A stretch of DNA of 64,000 nt from Roseobacter sp. CCS2 (GCF_000169435.1 NZ_AAYB01000001.1:434001-498000); one strand, 5' to 3'. Shown: positions 41,179-50,135, numbered from the stretch's first letter. Numbers and translations: made by a program. The notes: generated by a model not told the origin, from the sequence alone.

Positions 41179-41592
41179 ATGACAAAATTGGCTTTGGGAA
41201 CACATCCGTTCCTTTTGGGGTTTGAACAGCTGGAACGGCTGGTCGAACGCACCGCGAAAAGCGGGAACGAGGGTTACCCCCCCTATAATATCGAGCAAAC
41301 TTCAGAGAATTCTTACCGGATCACGCTGGCCGTAGCCGGCTTTGCCGAGGGTGATCTGGCGATCACCGTCGAAGACAGCGCGCTTGTGATCCGCGGGCGT
41401 CAGTCAGACGATGGTGAAGGCCGTGTGTTTTTGCATCGCGGTATTGCTGCGCGCCAGTTTCAGCGCTCATTTGTGCTGGCTGATGGCGTTGATGTCGGCG
41501 AAGCGATTATGGAAAATGGTCTGCTCCACGTCGATCTGACCCGCGCTGTACCAGAGCGTATTGTCCAAACCATCAATATCAAGAAAGGATAA
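41179..41592 (+). CDS. Hsp20 family small heat shock protein
   Basis: The 137-residue product has an alpha-crystallin domain: PYNIEQTSENSYRITLAVAGF (~35-55), LVIRGRQ near 71, HRGIAARQFQRSFVLADGVDV near 85 and ENGLLHVDL near 113. It resembles IbpA/IbpB-type holdases that bind unfolded proteins. ATG 41179 has AAAGGA nine bases upstream. The DUF1150 gene follows three bases on. Confidence 0.93.
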   Translation: MTKLALGTHPFLLGFEQLERLVERTAKSGNEGYPPYNIEQTSENSYRITLAVAGFAEGDLAITVEDSALVIRGRQSDDGEGRVFLHRGIAARQFQRSFVLADGVDVGEAIMENGLLHVDLTRAVPERIVQTINIKKG

Positions 41593-41595
41593 GCT

Positions 41596-41820
41596 ATGGA
41601 TACCAAATTTGATTTTGAGAAGTTCGAGCAGGGTATTGTCTATGTGAAGCCTATCCTGGCCGCTGATCTACCCGATGAGATGCGGGCAAAAGTCGGTGAT
41701 CTGGAAGAGCTGTTTTCGGTGCATAATGCAGAAGGCGAACAACTGGCGCTGGTCGCAGACCGCAAGCTAGCATTTCACCTTGCGCGTGAGAACAACATGG
41801 AACCTGTGACGGTTCACTGA
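41596..41820 (+). CDS. DUF1150 family protein
   Basis: The 74-residue product matches DUF1150: YVKPILAADLPDEMRAKVGDLEELFSVHNAEGEQLALVADRKLAFHLAREN. It follows hsp20 by three bases, a pairing common in alphaproteobacteria, so a stress role is inferred only from context. The molecular function is unknown. Confidence 0.9.
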   Translation: MDTKFDFEKFEQGIVYVKPILAADLPDEMRAKVGDLEELFSVHNAEGEQLALVADRKLAFHLARENNMEPVTVH

Positions 41821-41825
41821 AACGA

Positions 41826-41852
41826 GTAAGATGGATCAGTAATCCATCTTAC
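41826..41852. terminator. Hairpin between convergent DUF1150 and RNA ligase genes
   Basis: GTAAGATGGAT and ATCCATCTTAC form an 11-base perfect stem with a 5-base loop. It overlaps the RNA ligase stop codon and follows the DUF1150 stop by five bases. T tracts are weak on both sides, so termination strength is uncertain. Confidence 0.6.
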
Positions 41853-42481
41853 GCTTTGCTCAATCCATTCGGGATCATCGGGCATTTTGACCAATGCTGC
41901 GCGCCGGGCTGCACGTGACCAGGTCTGACCCATTTCATAACTGAACGCTGGAAGTTCGAGATTTGAAACGCTGATGCAAGACGGATCACACAGCCCTCGA
42001 CTTGGTCGAGGTTAAGCTCGCCTGTGACGTCCAAAACGGTTGTCGGCCCGAAAGTACCGCGCCAAAGGGTGCGCACAGGTTCAACATTCCAATCAGTAAA
42101 TCGCGCCAGAGTTTCATCCCAAGACAAGCAGTCGTTCGCATCATTCCAGACAGAAAAACCCAGAAAATAAGCAGGAAGATCCTCATAAGCCAACGCATGA
42201 CGGGCATACAGATTCTCGCCGCAGATACGCCACCCAGGTGGAATCAGATATCCACGTTCAGCTTGAAATCGCGCCAGCCAATCTCGCGATGGATGCCGAC
42301 CGCTATCAAGCGAACGGGCATGAAACCCGTCCGCATATAAGGTCGTATTCTCTCCATCCATCTTCTCAGTTATGACGACTTCAGCACCTTCAAATGCACC
42401 CAGATCGGATGCGATCTTATCGTCCGATTGCACCCCCGGCGACATAGGATGATGGAGCGTTCGCGGATATTTGACACGCAT
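41849..42481 (-). CDS. RNA ligase family protein (ATP-dependent, Rnl2-like)
   Basis: The 210-residue product has nucleotidyltransferase motifs: KYPRTLHHPMSPG at the N terminus, motif I EKMDGENT with adenylated lysine K40, GENLYARHALAY (88-99), motif III near FLGFSVWN (106-113), motif IV EGCVIR (162-167) and motif V VMKWVR (181-186). It is a compact ligase without an extra C-terminal domain. Such ligases seal nicked or broken RNA. No kinase or AAA-ATPase partner adjoins it: sat-cysC is on one side and DUF1150 on the other. Its start codon is inside a strong inverted repeat. Confidence 0.85.
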   Translation of the reverse strand: MRVKYPRTLHHPMSPGVQSDDKIASDLGAFEGAEVVITEKMDGENTTLYADGFHARSLDSGRHPSRDWLARFQAERGYLIPPGWRICGENLYARHALAYEDLPAYFLGFSVWNDANDCLSWDETLARFTDWNVEPVRTLWRGTFGPTTVLDVTGELNLDQVEGCVIRLASAFQISNFQRSVMKWVRPGHVQPGAQHWSKCPMIPNGLSKA

Positions 42482-42520
42482 CTTAAATTTCTTCCCAATT
42501 TGGCAAATCTAAGATGCGTG
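42475..42520 (-). promoter_or_regulatory. Inverted repeat enclosing the RNA ligase start codon
   Basis: CACGCATCTTA (42475-42485) and TAAGATGCGTG (42510-42520) are perfect inverse complements 24 bases apart. On the minus-strand transcript the AUG lies in the 3' arm and the GGGAAG ribosome-binding sequence in the loop. Five further weaker pairs extend the stem to about 16. It could sequester the start codon, or act as the end of sat-cysC. Confidence 0.7.
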
Positions 42521-42530
42521 GCAAAGTGCC

Positions 42531-44240
42531 TTACGCCTTGATCAGCCCAAGGCTTTCAAGTTTCAGCAAAACCTGATGTGCGCAGTTATCAACAGGAATG
42601 CTTTCCGTTTCCAGACGCAACTCAGGGTTTTCAGGCGCATCATAGGGATCGGAAATCCCGGTGAACTCTTTGATCTTGCCTGCGCGCGCCAGCTTATAAA
42701 GGCCTTTGCGGTCCCGGCGTTCACATTCTTCGATTGAGGTCGCGACGTGCACCTCAACAAATGCGCCAAACTGCTCAATGTCTTCACGCACAGCGCGGCG
42801 CGTTGTGGCATAAGGTGCAATTGGCGCACAGATCGCGATGCCACCGTTCTTGGTGATCTCGGAAGCCACATACCCGATACGGCGGATGTTCAGGTCGCGG
42901 TGTTCTTTGCTAAAGCCCAGCTCTGACGACAGGTTCTTGCGGACGATATCACCATCCAGCAATGTTACCGGGCGTCCGCCCATTTCCATCAGTTTGACCA
43001 TCAACGCGTTGGCGACGGTCGATTTGCCTGAGCCAGAGAAACCCGTGAAAAACACGGTGAACCCCTGGTCCGCCCGTGGAGGGCGCGTCTTGCGCAATTC
43101 TTCGACCACCGCCGGGAAAGAAAACCATTCTGGAATTTCCAAACCTTCGGCCAAACGACGGCGCAACTCCGTCCCTGAAATATTCAGGATTGTCACGTCA
43201 TCCTTATCGGCAATCTCATCCGCTGGCTCGTATTGGGCGCGGTCCTGCACATAAACCATGTGCTTAAAGTCGACCATTTCGATGCCCATTTCAGCCTGAT
43301 GTTCGCGAAACAGGTCTTGTGCGTCATAGGGGCCGTAAAAATCCTCACCTGCTGAATTTTTACCCGGTCCCGCATGGTCACGCCCAACGATGAAATGCGT
43401 GCAGCCATGATTTTTGCGGATCAGCCCATGCCAGACAGCCTCGCGCGGGCCAGCCATGCGCATGGCAAGGTTCAGCAAGGACATGGTTGTCGTGGACGAC
43501 GGATACTGGTCCAGCACAGCCTCGTAGCATCGCACGCGGGTAAAGTGATCAATATCTCCCGGCTTGGTCATGCCCACAACGGGGTGGATCAACAGGTTTG
43601 CTTGCGCTTCTTTCGCGGCACGAAAGGTCAATTCCTGATGGGCGCGGTGCAGTGGGTTGCGGGTCTGGAAGGCCACAACCTTGCGCCAACCCAATTTGCG
43701 AAAATAGGCGCGCAATTCGTTTGGTGTATCGCGGCGCGCGCGGAAATCATAGTGAACAGGCTGCTGGATACCCGTAATTGGGCCGCCCAGATAAACCGCA
43801 CCCGCACTGTTATGCAGATAGTTCACAGCCGGATGCGCGCTGTCGTCTGCGCCAAAGACTTTCTTTGCCTCATGCGCCTTGTTTGGCACCCATTTGTCAG
43901 TGACGGTCATCGTGGCAAGAATAACGCCCTCTTGATCACGCAGGGCGATATCCTGTCCAAGCTCAACCGTTTCGGCAAAGCCTTCGGACACATCGAGCGT
44001 AATTGGCATTGGCCACAGCGTGCCGTCAACAAGCCGCATTGTGTCGACGACACTTTCGTAGTCTGCCTGCGACAGAAAACCCTTCAGCGGGTTAAATCCG
44101 CCATTCATCAACAGTTCCAGATCGCAAATCTGACGTGGCGACATATCGTGGCTGGTCAGCTCTGCCGCTTCCAGCTTCATCTTTTGGGAACTCTCGTAAG
44201 AAACATAGAGTTCGGGAATGGGTGCTAAATCTAATGACAT
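42531..44240 (-). CDS. Bifunctional sulfate adenylyltransferase/adenylylsulfate kinase
   Basis: The 569-residue product fuses ATP sulfurylase (residues ~1-390) and APS kinase (~395-569). The sulfurylase part has QTRNPLHRAHQEL near 197 and GRDHAGPGK near 290; the kinase part has the P-loop GFSGSGKST near 402 and DGDIVRKNLSSELGFSKEHRD near 432. It converts sulfate to PAPS, the first steps of sulfate assimilation. ATG 44240 starts the family-like MSLDLAPIPEL; the longer frame to 44351 is leader. A 21-base near-palindrome lies about 120 bases upstream. Confidence 0.93.
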   Translation of the reverse strand: MSLDLAPIPELYVSYESSQKMKLEAAELTSHDMSPRQICDLELLMNGGFNPLKGFLSQADYESVVDTMRLVDGTLWPMPITLDVSEGFAETVELGQDIALRDQEGVILATMTVTDKWVPNKAHEAKKVFGADDSAHPAVNYLHNSAGAVYLGGPITGIQQPVHYDFRARRDTPNELRAYFRKLGWRKVVAFQTRNPLHRAHQELTFRAAKEAQANLLIHPVVGMTKPGDIDHFTRVRCYEAVLDQYPSSTTTMSLLNLAMRMAGPREAVWHGLIRKNHGCTHFIVGRDHAGPGKNSAGEDFYGPYDAQDLFREHQAEMGIEMVDFKHMVYVQDRAQYEPADEIADKDDVTILNISGTELRRRLAEGLEIPEWFSFPAVVEELRKTRPPRADQGFTVFFTGFSGSGKSTVANALMVKLMEMGGRPVTLLDGDIVRKNLSSELGFSKEHRDLNIRRIGYVASEITKNGGIAICAPIAPYATTRRAVREDIEQFGAFVEVHVATSIEECERRDRKGLYKLARAGKIKEFTGISDPYDAPENPELRLETESIPVDNCAHQVLLKLESLGLIKA

Positions 44241-44358
44241 CTTAATCTCAACGGTTACTGGTTCAATGAGCGGTGGCATAGACCAGTCACAAACAGAATG
44301 TCCAGCGAACATAGGCAAAAACAACGCAGCATTGTCAGACCGCTGACACAACGGGCAC

Positions 44359-44379
44359 TTGAGCGCTTTAAGCGCGCAA
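44359..44379. promoter_or_regulatory. Near-perfect 21-base palindrome upstream of sat-cysC
   Basis: The core GCGCTT-T-AAGCGC is perfect, and the outer bases TTG and CAA also match, giving 10-base arms with one mismatch. It lies about 120 bases before the sat-cysC start, a plausible operator position. The binding protein is unknown. Confidence 0.45.
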
Positions 44380-44418
44380 CTTTAGCCTGAAACGTTAGAT
44401 AATAGACGTCTTGAAAGT

Positions 44419-45387
44419 CTACTCTGCCGCGGCGACCGCGCCCGCATCTTCCATTTCGGCGATGTATTTTTCTGCATCAAGCGCCGCCATGCAGCCCATA
44501 CCAGCCGATGTGACCGCCTGACGGTAAATATGATCTGTCAGATCGCCAGCGGCAAAGACACCTGGGATTTCAGTTTTGGTCGTGCCGGGTGCCACTTTTA
44601 CGTACCCGCCATTATGCGTTTCCAATTGATCCTTGATCAGCTCGTTCGCTGGGGCATGGCCGATCGCCACAAAAACACCCTTGGCCGCGATATCTGTGAT
44701 CTCGCCCGTTTGGGTATGTTTCACACGCACCCCTTCCACCCCCAGTGGGGTGTCTGCACCGTGGACTTCCTCGACCTCATGGAACCAAAGCGTTTCAATC
44801 TTGGGGTTATTAAACAGCCGGTTTTGCAAAATTTTCTCTGCCCGCAGTTCATCCCGGCGATGCACCAATGTCACTTTGGACGCAAAATTCGTCAGAAACA
44901 GCGCCTCTTCCACGGCTGTATTCCCGCCACCGACAACGACAATTTCTTGGCCGCGATAAAAGAAGCCATCACAGGTCGCGCAGGCGCTGACACCGAAGCC
45001 TTTAAACTTTTCTTCCGACGGCAGACCAAGCCACTTTGCCCGCGCACCAGTGCACAAGATCACAGCGTCGGCCGTATAGACCGCACCACTGTCACACGTC
45101 GCCGTGAACGGACGTTTCTGTAAATCCAAGGATGTGACGATATCGCCCACGATCTCGCACCCCATTGCACGTGCGTGCGCTTCCATCCGCACCATCAGGT
45201 CGGGGCCCTGCACCTCGGTATCACCGGGCCAGTTTTCAACTTCTGTTGTTGTGGTCAGCTGCCCGCCCGGTTCGATCCCTTGAATCAACACGGGTTCCAA
45301 CATTGCGCGTGCTGCGTAAACACCAGCGGTATAGCCCGCAGGGCCGGATCCGATGATCAGAACTTTGATATGTCGCGTGTCGGTCAT
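44419..45387 (-). CDS. trxB: Thioredoxin-disulfide reductase TrxB
   Basis: TrxB reduces thioredoxin with NADPH. The 322-residue product has the FAD motif [19 protein letters not shown] (~10-28), the redox pair CATC (136-139), the NADPH motif [16 protein letters not shown] near 151 and the FAD motif [23 protein letters not shown] near 280. ATG 45387 has GAGG five bases upstream; the longer frame to 45507 is leader. It is divergent from an Lrp-type regulator. Confidence 0.96.
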   Translation of the reverse strand: MTDTRHIKVLIIGSGPAGYTAGVYAARAMLEPVLIQGIEPGGQLTTTTEVENWPGDTEVQGPDLMVRMEAHARAMGCEIVGDIVTSLDLQKRPFTATCDSGAVYTADAVILCTGARAKWLGLPSEEKFKGFGVSACATCDGFFYRGQEIVVVGGGNTAVEEALFLTNFASKVTLVHRRDELRAEKILQNRLFNNPKIETLWFHEVEEVHGADTPLGVEGVRVKHTQTGEITDIAAKGVFVAIGHAPANELIKDQLETHNGGYVKVAPGTTKTEIPGVFAAGDLTDHIYRQAVTSAGMGCMAALDAEKYIAEMEDAGAVAAAE

Positions 45388-45523
45388 GGCAGCCTCATTA
45401 ATATGTTGAACCCGATATAGCGCCGCAAAGGCCATGAGAAAAGGCCAACAAAGCGCAAGCTTCACACGTTCTTTTGTTGCGACATCTTGAAACATTCTTG
45501 CGCCCACACCTACATCAGCGTAG

Positions 45524-45537
45524 TATTTGCAAAAATA
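45524..45537. promoter_or_regulatory. AT-rich palindrome upstream of the Lrp-type gene
   Basis: TATTT-GCAA-AAATA is a perfect inverted repeat 15 bases before the lrp-like ATG, in the divergent trxB intergenic region. It may be an autoregulatory Lrp/AsnC site. Confidence 0.35.
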
Positions 45538-45551
45538 TCGGGGGGCATTTG

Positions 45552-46052
45552 ATGCCGGGCACTAAATTAGATGAAATTGACCGGATGATTCTGGCTGAAC
45601 TACAGGCTGATGGGCGTATGACCAATGTCGAATTGGCCAAGCGTGTGGGAATCTCTGCCCCGCCGTGTTTGCGCCGCGTGCGCACGTTGGAGGAACAGGG
45701 ATTTATCCAAGGCTATCATGCTGATGTTAATTCCCGCGAACTTGGGTTTGAGGTGCAAGTTTTTGCGATGGTCGGATTGGTTAGTCAGGCCGAAGCGGAC
45801 CTCAGTGCATTTGAAGGTCTTTGCCAAGGCTGGCCGCTTGTGCGCGAATGTCACATGCTTAATGGTGAGGTTGATTTCATCCTGAAATGTGTCGCCCCTG
45901 ACCTGCGGTCATTCCAGCGGTTTTTGACCGAGGACCTAACCAGCGCAGAGAATGTGGCGTCAGTAAAAACCTCATTGGTTATTCGTGGGGCCAAGGATGA
46001 ACCCGGCGTGCCTTTTGATGTGCTTGAGGCGCGTTTGGCACAAGAAGCCTAA
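45552..46052 (+). CDS. Lrp/AsnC family transcriptional regulator
   Basis: The 166-residue product has the AsnC-type helix-turn-helix ([47 protein letters not shown], ~5-51) and a C-terminal RAM domain with [18 protein letters not shown] near 98. ATG 45552 starts the conserved region; the upstream frame from 45474 is not protein-like. Such regulators respond to amino acids. No specific target is obvious next door apart from trxB. Confidence 0.92.
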   Translation: MPGTKLDEIDRMILAELQADGRMTNVELAKRVGISAPPCLRRVRTLEEQGFIQGYHADVNSRELGFEVQVFAMVGLVSQAEADLSAFEGLCQGWPLVRECHMLNGEVDFILKCVAPDLRSFQRFLTEDLTSAENVASVKTSLVIRGAKDEPGVPFDVLEARLAQEA

Positions 46053-46163
46053 ACATATTTTCATCTAAAATATCTAAATTTGCCAAAAGAAATGGCTGTT
46101 GTAACAGGCCCGGATTGCATGAAAATCTGTGTCTATTGCCACGAACAACAATGAGGTCAAATC

Positions 46164-46451
46164 ATGAAACGCAGTGCTTTTCCGTTTTTCTTTATCGTGG
46201 TGTTCGCTGCTGGTTGCGCATTGCAAACCGGCGACAGAACGTTGGTCAAAGGCACGGGTCCTGACGAACTGCTTAAACTGCGCTCGGGTCCGGGACTTGG
46301 GTTTAATATCATTTTGGGGCTGCCTGATGGCACCGCGCTTAACCGACAGGATTGCGTCACCGAAGTGGGGCAACGTTGGTGCAGGGTTTCGCTTGCTGAT
46401 GCGCCGCAGATTTCAGGATATGTTTCGGCTGATTATATCTCAGAGCGTTGA
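46164..46451 (+). CDS. SH3 domain-containing lipoprotein
   Basis: The 95-residue precursor has a lipobox (VVFAAGC, lipidated Cys ~18) and a bacterial SH3-like domain: LLKLRSGPGLGFNIILGLPDGT (~37-58) and RWCRVSLADAPQISGYVSADYI near 71. These domains often bind peptidoglycan or partner proteins at the envelope. It is a lone gene between an Lrp-type regulator and the terminator shared with ccoP. Confidence 0.82.
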   Translation: MKRSAFPFFFIVVFAAGCALQTGDRTLVKGTGPDELLKLRSGPGLGFNIILGLPDGTALNRQDCVTEVGQRWCRVSLADAPQISGYVSADYISER

Positions 46452-46483
46452 TGATACTGAAAAGTGGCACAATTCTAAAACGA

Positions 46484-46515
46484 AAAGGGCGTCCACTGCA
46501 GCGGACGCCCTTTCC
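46484..46515. terminator. Bidirectional terminator before ccoP
   Basis: AAAGGGCGTCC and GGACGCCCTTT form a perfect stem, flanked by A and T. It lies between the convergent lipoprotein gene and ccoP. Confidence 0.85.
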
Positions 46516-46568
46516 TTCACGTAAACCCAAAGCCTTTGCGCGAACAGATGGCTTTAGGCCGGTGATGC

Positions 46569-47441
46569 TTATTCGCCGCCGCCCAACTGGTGGACATAAG
46601 CGGTAACTGCTTTGATTTCGGCTTCGCTCAGGCGTTCGCCCCATGGGGGCATCACACCAAAGCGTGCATAGCGCACCGTTTCTTCCAGACTTGCCAGATC
46701 ACCACCATAAAGCCAGATCGCATCGGTCAGGTTCGGCGCACCCAGATCACGGTTGCCCATGCCATTGTCGCCATGACAGGCCGCGCAATTGTCCAAAAAC
46801 AGTCCTTCACCCGCAGCAGCCAAGCCTGCGTCATGTTCCTGTCCGGAAATCAGACGCACATATTGCACAACCTGATCAACCTCATCGTTGCTGAAAATGT
46901 CGTCATAAGCCGTCATTTCTGACCACCGCGCATCCCAGTCTTCTTCGTTCCGGATGCCATGGCGAACGGTATATTCGATGCTCGCGAAATCACCGCCCCA
47001 AAGCCAATCATCATCCAACAAGTTGGGATAGCCAACGAACCCAGCCGCACCGGACCCGTGGCATTGCGAACAATTGTTACGAAACACCGCACCACCGGCA
47101 GAATTCGCATACCGCAGCAGTTCAGGGTTTTCATTCAATACGTTCAGGTCCGCCGCGGCAAGCTGCGCTGAAATTTCGGCGTTGGCGTCTTCGAAACGCG
47201 CGATATCCTGGGCGACTTCACCACGTGTCGAATAGCCCAACATGCCCGAGGTCGCGCTGCTGACCAACGGCCATGCAGGGTAAGCGATTGTATAGGCGAT
47301 GCCCCAGACAATGGTGATGTAGAAGCACCAAAGCCACCAGCGCGGCAAGGGGTTATTCAGCTCTTTGATCCCATCCCAAGAGTGACCGGTTGTGTCGGTC
47401 CCTGTGACTTCGTCAATGTCTTTTTGATCATTGCTGCTCAT
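46569..47441 (-). CDS. ccoP: cbb3-type cytochrome c oxidase subunit CcoP
   Basis: CcoP is the dihaem cytochrome c subunit of the high-affinity cbb3 oxidase. The 290 residues show an N-terminal membrane helix (~35-55), two CxxCH haem sites (CSQCH near 126 and CAACH near 220) and candidate axial ligands in GVMPPWGERLSEAEIKAVTAYVHQLGGG at the end. It overlaps ccoQ by four bases and is the last gene of ccoNOQP. Confidence 0.96.
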   Translation of the reverse strand: MSSNDQKDIDEVTGTDTTGHSWDGIKELNNPLPRWWLWCFYITIVWGIAYTIAYPAWPLVSSATSGMLGYSTRGEVAQDIARFEDANAEISAQLAAADLNVLNENPELLRYANSAGGAVFRNNCSQCHGSGAAGFVGYPNLLDDDWLWGGDFASIEYTVRHGIRNEEDWDARWSEMTAYDDIFSNDEVDQVVQYVRLISGQEHDAGLAAAGEGLFLDNCAACHGDNGMGNRDLGAPNLTDAIWLYGGDLASLEETVRYARFGVMPPWGERLSEAEIKAVTAYVHQLGGGE

Positions 47442-47629
47442 TTTTGCAGATCCTCAGTCTCGGAAGAACCGGGGTGGTCCTCGTTGCGGAAAGGAATGTT
47501 TGCCGTCTCGTCGTGGACGTCACGGCTGCCGGGACGAAGCGCCCAAAGGATGGCCCCGATAAACAGCGTGAACATGACCACAAGCATCCAGTTGTCTGCG
47601 ACTTCAGCCAGAAAAGAGGTGTTTTCCAT
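47438..47629 (-). CDS. ccoQ: cbb3-type cytochrome c oxidase subunit CcoQ
   Basis: The 63-residue product has one membrane helix (~10-30, DNWMLVVMFTLFIGAILWAL) followed by RPGSRDVHDETANIPFRNED, the typical CcoQ pattern. CcoQ stabilises the oxidase in oxygen. It sits between ccoO and ccoP, with 12 bases to ccoO and a four-base overlap with ccoP. Confidence 0.93.
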   Translation of the reverse strand: MENTSFLAEVADNWMLVVMFTLFIGAILWALRPGSRDVHDETANIPFRNEDHPGSSETEDLQK

Positions 47630-47641
47630 CTGTATACCCTC

Positions 47642-48403
47642 CTAGCGGCTTGCGTCTGGGGTGAAGGTCGAAAAGTCGACCGTCGTGCCTAGCATTTGCA
47701 GATAAGCTATCAAAGCGTCCATTTCGGACACGCCCGGTTCACCATCAAAGTTGCGGATTTGTGCGCCCGGATATCGTTCAAGCAGATCGTCGTATGCGTC
47801 TGTATCCGGGTCGGCTTGCGCCAATGTATCAGCCGCTGCCACTTCGATCATATCGTCAGTGTAAGGCACGCCGACAAAGCGATGGGTGGCGACAAGGTCA
47901 GCGGTGTACTCTGCATTGACTTGGGTATCGAGCAGGTAGGCATAGCCCGGCATGATCGATTCAGGCACCACAGAACGCGGCGCGATCAAGTGATCAAGAT
48001 GCCAAGCGTCAGAGTATTTGCCCCCCACACGGGCCAAATCTGGCCCGGTCCGTTTGGACCCCCATTGAAACGGATGGTCGTACATGGATTCCGCAGCAAG
48101 TGAGTAGTGACCATAGCGCTCAACCTCGTCCCGCATAGGACGGATCATCTGGCTGTGGCACACATAACACCCTTCGCGGACGTAGACATCGCGCCCTGCC
48201 AGTTCCAGCGGGGAATATGGTCGCACGCCGTCGACTTCCTCGATGGTGTTTTCGAGGTAAAACAAAGGTGCAATTTCGACGATCCCGCCGACCATGACCA
48301 CCAAAAGGGAGGACACAAGCAGCAACGTCGGGCTACGCTCAAGAAATGCGTGCTTGGCAAGAAAGCCTTTGGCCGGTGCGTCGTTTGGTGTTGTCTCAGA
48401 CAT
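47642..48403 (-). CDS. ccoO: cbb3-type cytochrome c oxidase subunit CcoO
   Basis: CcoO is the monohaem cytochrome c subunit. From ATG 48403 the product is 253 residues with one N-terminal membrane helix (~28-48), the haem site CYVCH in [20 protein letters not shown] and [10 protein letters not shown] further on, which holds a likely methionine ligand. The longer frame to 48460 overlaps ccoN and has no signal for a start. It follows ccoN by 13 bases. Confidence 0.95.
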   Translation of the reverse strand: MSETTPNDAPAKGFLAKHAFLERSPTLLLVSSLLVVMVGGIVEIAPLFYLENTIEEVDGVRPYSPLELAGRDVYVREGCYVCHSQMIRPMRDEVERYGHYSLAAESMYDHPFQWGSKRTGPDLARVGGKYSDAWHLDHLIAPRSVVPESIMPGYAYLLDTQVNAEYTADLVATHRFVGVPYTDDMIEVAAADTLAQADPDTDAYDDLLERYPGAQIRNFDGEPGVSEMDALIAYLQMLGTTVDFSTFTPDASR

Positions 48404-48416
48404 TTTCCAGCCCTCC

Positions 48417-50012
48417 TTATTCTGCCGGCACGCCAACCGGGGCAGCGACACGTGCGCCACCTCGGATGGTCATGAACATGTTCCACGCCATGATCAGCGC
48501 GCCGCTGAGGTACAGAACCCCACCAAGGCCACGGACCACATACATCGGGAACTTCGCGGAAACGGTGTCGGCAAAGCTGTTCACAAGGAACCCGTTTGCG
48601 TCGACTTCGCGCCACATCAGACCTTCCATGATCCCCGTGACCCACATTGAGGCCGCGTAAAGGATGATACCGATTGTGGCCAACCAGAAGTGCCAGTTGA
48701 TCGCAGACATGGAATACATCTGTGCCCTGCCCCACAGTTTTGGTGTGAGGAAGTAAAGTGCAGAGAACGTAATCATCCCGTTCCAGCCCAGCGCACCCGA
48801 ATGTACGTGACCGATGGTCCAGTCTGTATAGTGTGACAGGCTGTTGACCGCGCGGATCGACATCATCGGGCCTTCGAATGTGGACATGCCGTAGAAGGCA
48901 AGGCTGATCACCATCATCCGAATGATCGGATCGGTGCGCAGCTTGTCCCATGCGCCTTGCAGCGTCATCAGGCCGTTGATCATGCCACCCCAGCTTGGCA
49001 TCCACAGGATGATCGAAAAGACCATACCAAGGGTCGATGCCCAATCCGGCAGCGCTGTGTAGTGCAAGTGGTGTGGACCTGCCCAGATATAGAGAAAGAT
49101 CAGGGCCCAGAAGTGGATGATGGACAGTTTGTAGGAAAAGACCGGACGCCCCGCCTGCTTGGGCACGAAGTAGTACATCATGCCAAGGAAACCCGCAGTC
49201 AGGAAAAAGCCCACCGCGTTATGACCGTACCACCATTGCACCATCGCATCTTGCACACCGCTAAAGACCTGCACAGATTTGCTGCCCCAGATGCTGACAG
49301 GGATCGAAATATTATTAACGATATGCAGCATCGCAACCGTCACAATGAACGACAGCAGGAACCAGTTCGCCACATAGATATGCTTTTCCGTGCGTTTGAA
49401 GATGGTCCCAAGATAAACCAGCAAGAACGCCACCCAGACGATTGTCAGCCAGATATCAACGTACCATTCAGGTTCGGCGTATTCTTTGGATTGTGTGCCA
49501 CCAAGCAGATATCCGGTCGCGGCCAGGATAATGAAAAGGTTGTAACCCCAAAACACGAACCAAGCCAGATTGCCGCCCCACAGCCGCGCACCGCAAGTAC
49601 GCTGCACGATGTAGAAGGACGACATGATCAGGGCGTTGCCCCCGAACGCAAAAATCACCGCACTGGTGTGCAGTGGGCGCAAACGTCCGAAATTGCCGTA
49701 AGGTTGAAGAACCTCGAAGTTGAGCTGCGGAAAAGCCAGCTGGAAGGCGATGACCACCCCAACAAGAAATCCAACAACACCCCAGAAACCTGTCGCAATG
49801 ACGCCGGCACGGATAACATCGTCCATGTAGCCGTCAGGTGTTGCGTAAACCGGCTCATCCATTTTGCGAAGAACACGCACAAACATGAAACCTGCAACGG
49901 CCAAGATAATCATGGCATGGACGATGTAGGATACATCACGTCCCCAATTTGCAGCAACAGCAGCAAAGAGCGCAACGCCCCCCAATGCGATCAACTTGAT
50001 ATAGTTCCCCAT
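48417..50012 (-). CDS. ccoN: cbb3-type cytochrome c oxidase subunit CcoN
   Basis: CcoN is the catalytic subunit with haem b, haem b3 and CuB. The 531 residues have about twelve membrane helices; expected ligand regions are [17 protein letters not shown] near 105, [25 protein letters not shown] near 250 and [17 protein letters not shown] near 395. ATG 50012 has AAGGGG eight bases upstream. It is divergent from a Usp gene, and the pair of perfect FNR boxes between them fits microaerobic induction. Confidence 0.97.
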   Translation of the reverse strand: MGNYIKLIALGGVALFAAVAANWGRDVSYIVHAMIILAVAGFMFVRVLRKMDEPVYATPDGYMDDVIRAGVIATGFWGVVGFLVGVVIAFQLAFPQLNFEVLQPYGNFGRLRPLHTSAVIFAFGGNALIMSSFYIVQRTCGARLWGGNLAWFVFWGYNLFIILAATGYLLGGTQSKEYAEPEWYVDIWLTIVWVAFLLVYLGTIFKRTEKHIYVANWFLLSFIVTVAMLHIVNNISIPVSIWGSKSVQVFSGVQDAMVQWWYGHNAVGFFLTAGFLGMMYYFVPKQAGRPVFSYKLSIIHFWALIFLYIWAGPHHLHYTALPDWASTLGMVFSIILWMPSWGGMINGLMTLQGAWDKLRTDPIIRMMVISLAFYGMSTFEGPMMSIRAVNSLSHYTDWTIGHVHSGALGWNGMITFSALYFLTPKLWGRAQMYSMSAINWHFWLATIGIILYAASMWVTGIMEGLMWREVDANGFLVNSFADTVSAKFPMYVVRGLGGVLYLSGALIMAWNMFMTIRGGARVAAPVGVPAE

Positions 50013-50099
50013 AAGAGATCCCCTTCCTTGGCCGGATCGCAAACGGGTCCGACAACTACTTGGTATTTTCGCTTATGGAATCTGATGGGCGCGGGGTCT

Positions 50100-50113
50100 T
50101 TGATGTGGATCAA
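50100..50113. promoter_or_regulatory. FNR/FnrL box 1 between ccoN and usp
   Basis: TTGAT-GTGG-ATCAA is a perfect FNR site. A CATAAG on the minus strand (50072-50077) would place a ccoN transcript start about 41.5 bases from the box centre, as for FNR activation. Confidence 0.85.
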
Positions 50114-50121
50114 TGGCGCAC

Positions 50122-50135
50122 TTGATATGGATCAA
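50122..50135. promoter_or_regulatory. FNR/FnrL box 2 between ccoN and usp
   Basis: TTGAT-ATGG-ATCAA is a second perfect FNR site, centred 22 bases (two helical turns) from the first. It is the nearer one to the usp gene and may serve that promoter. Confidence 0.85.
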
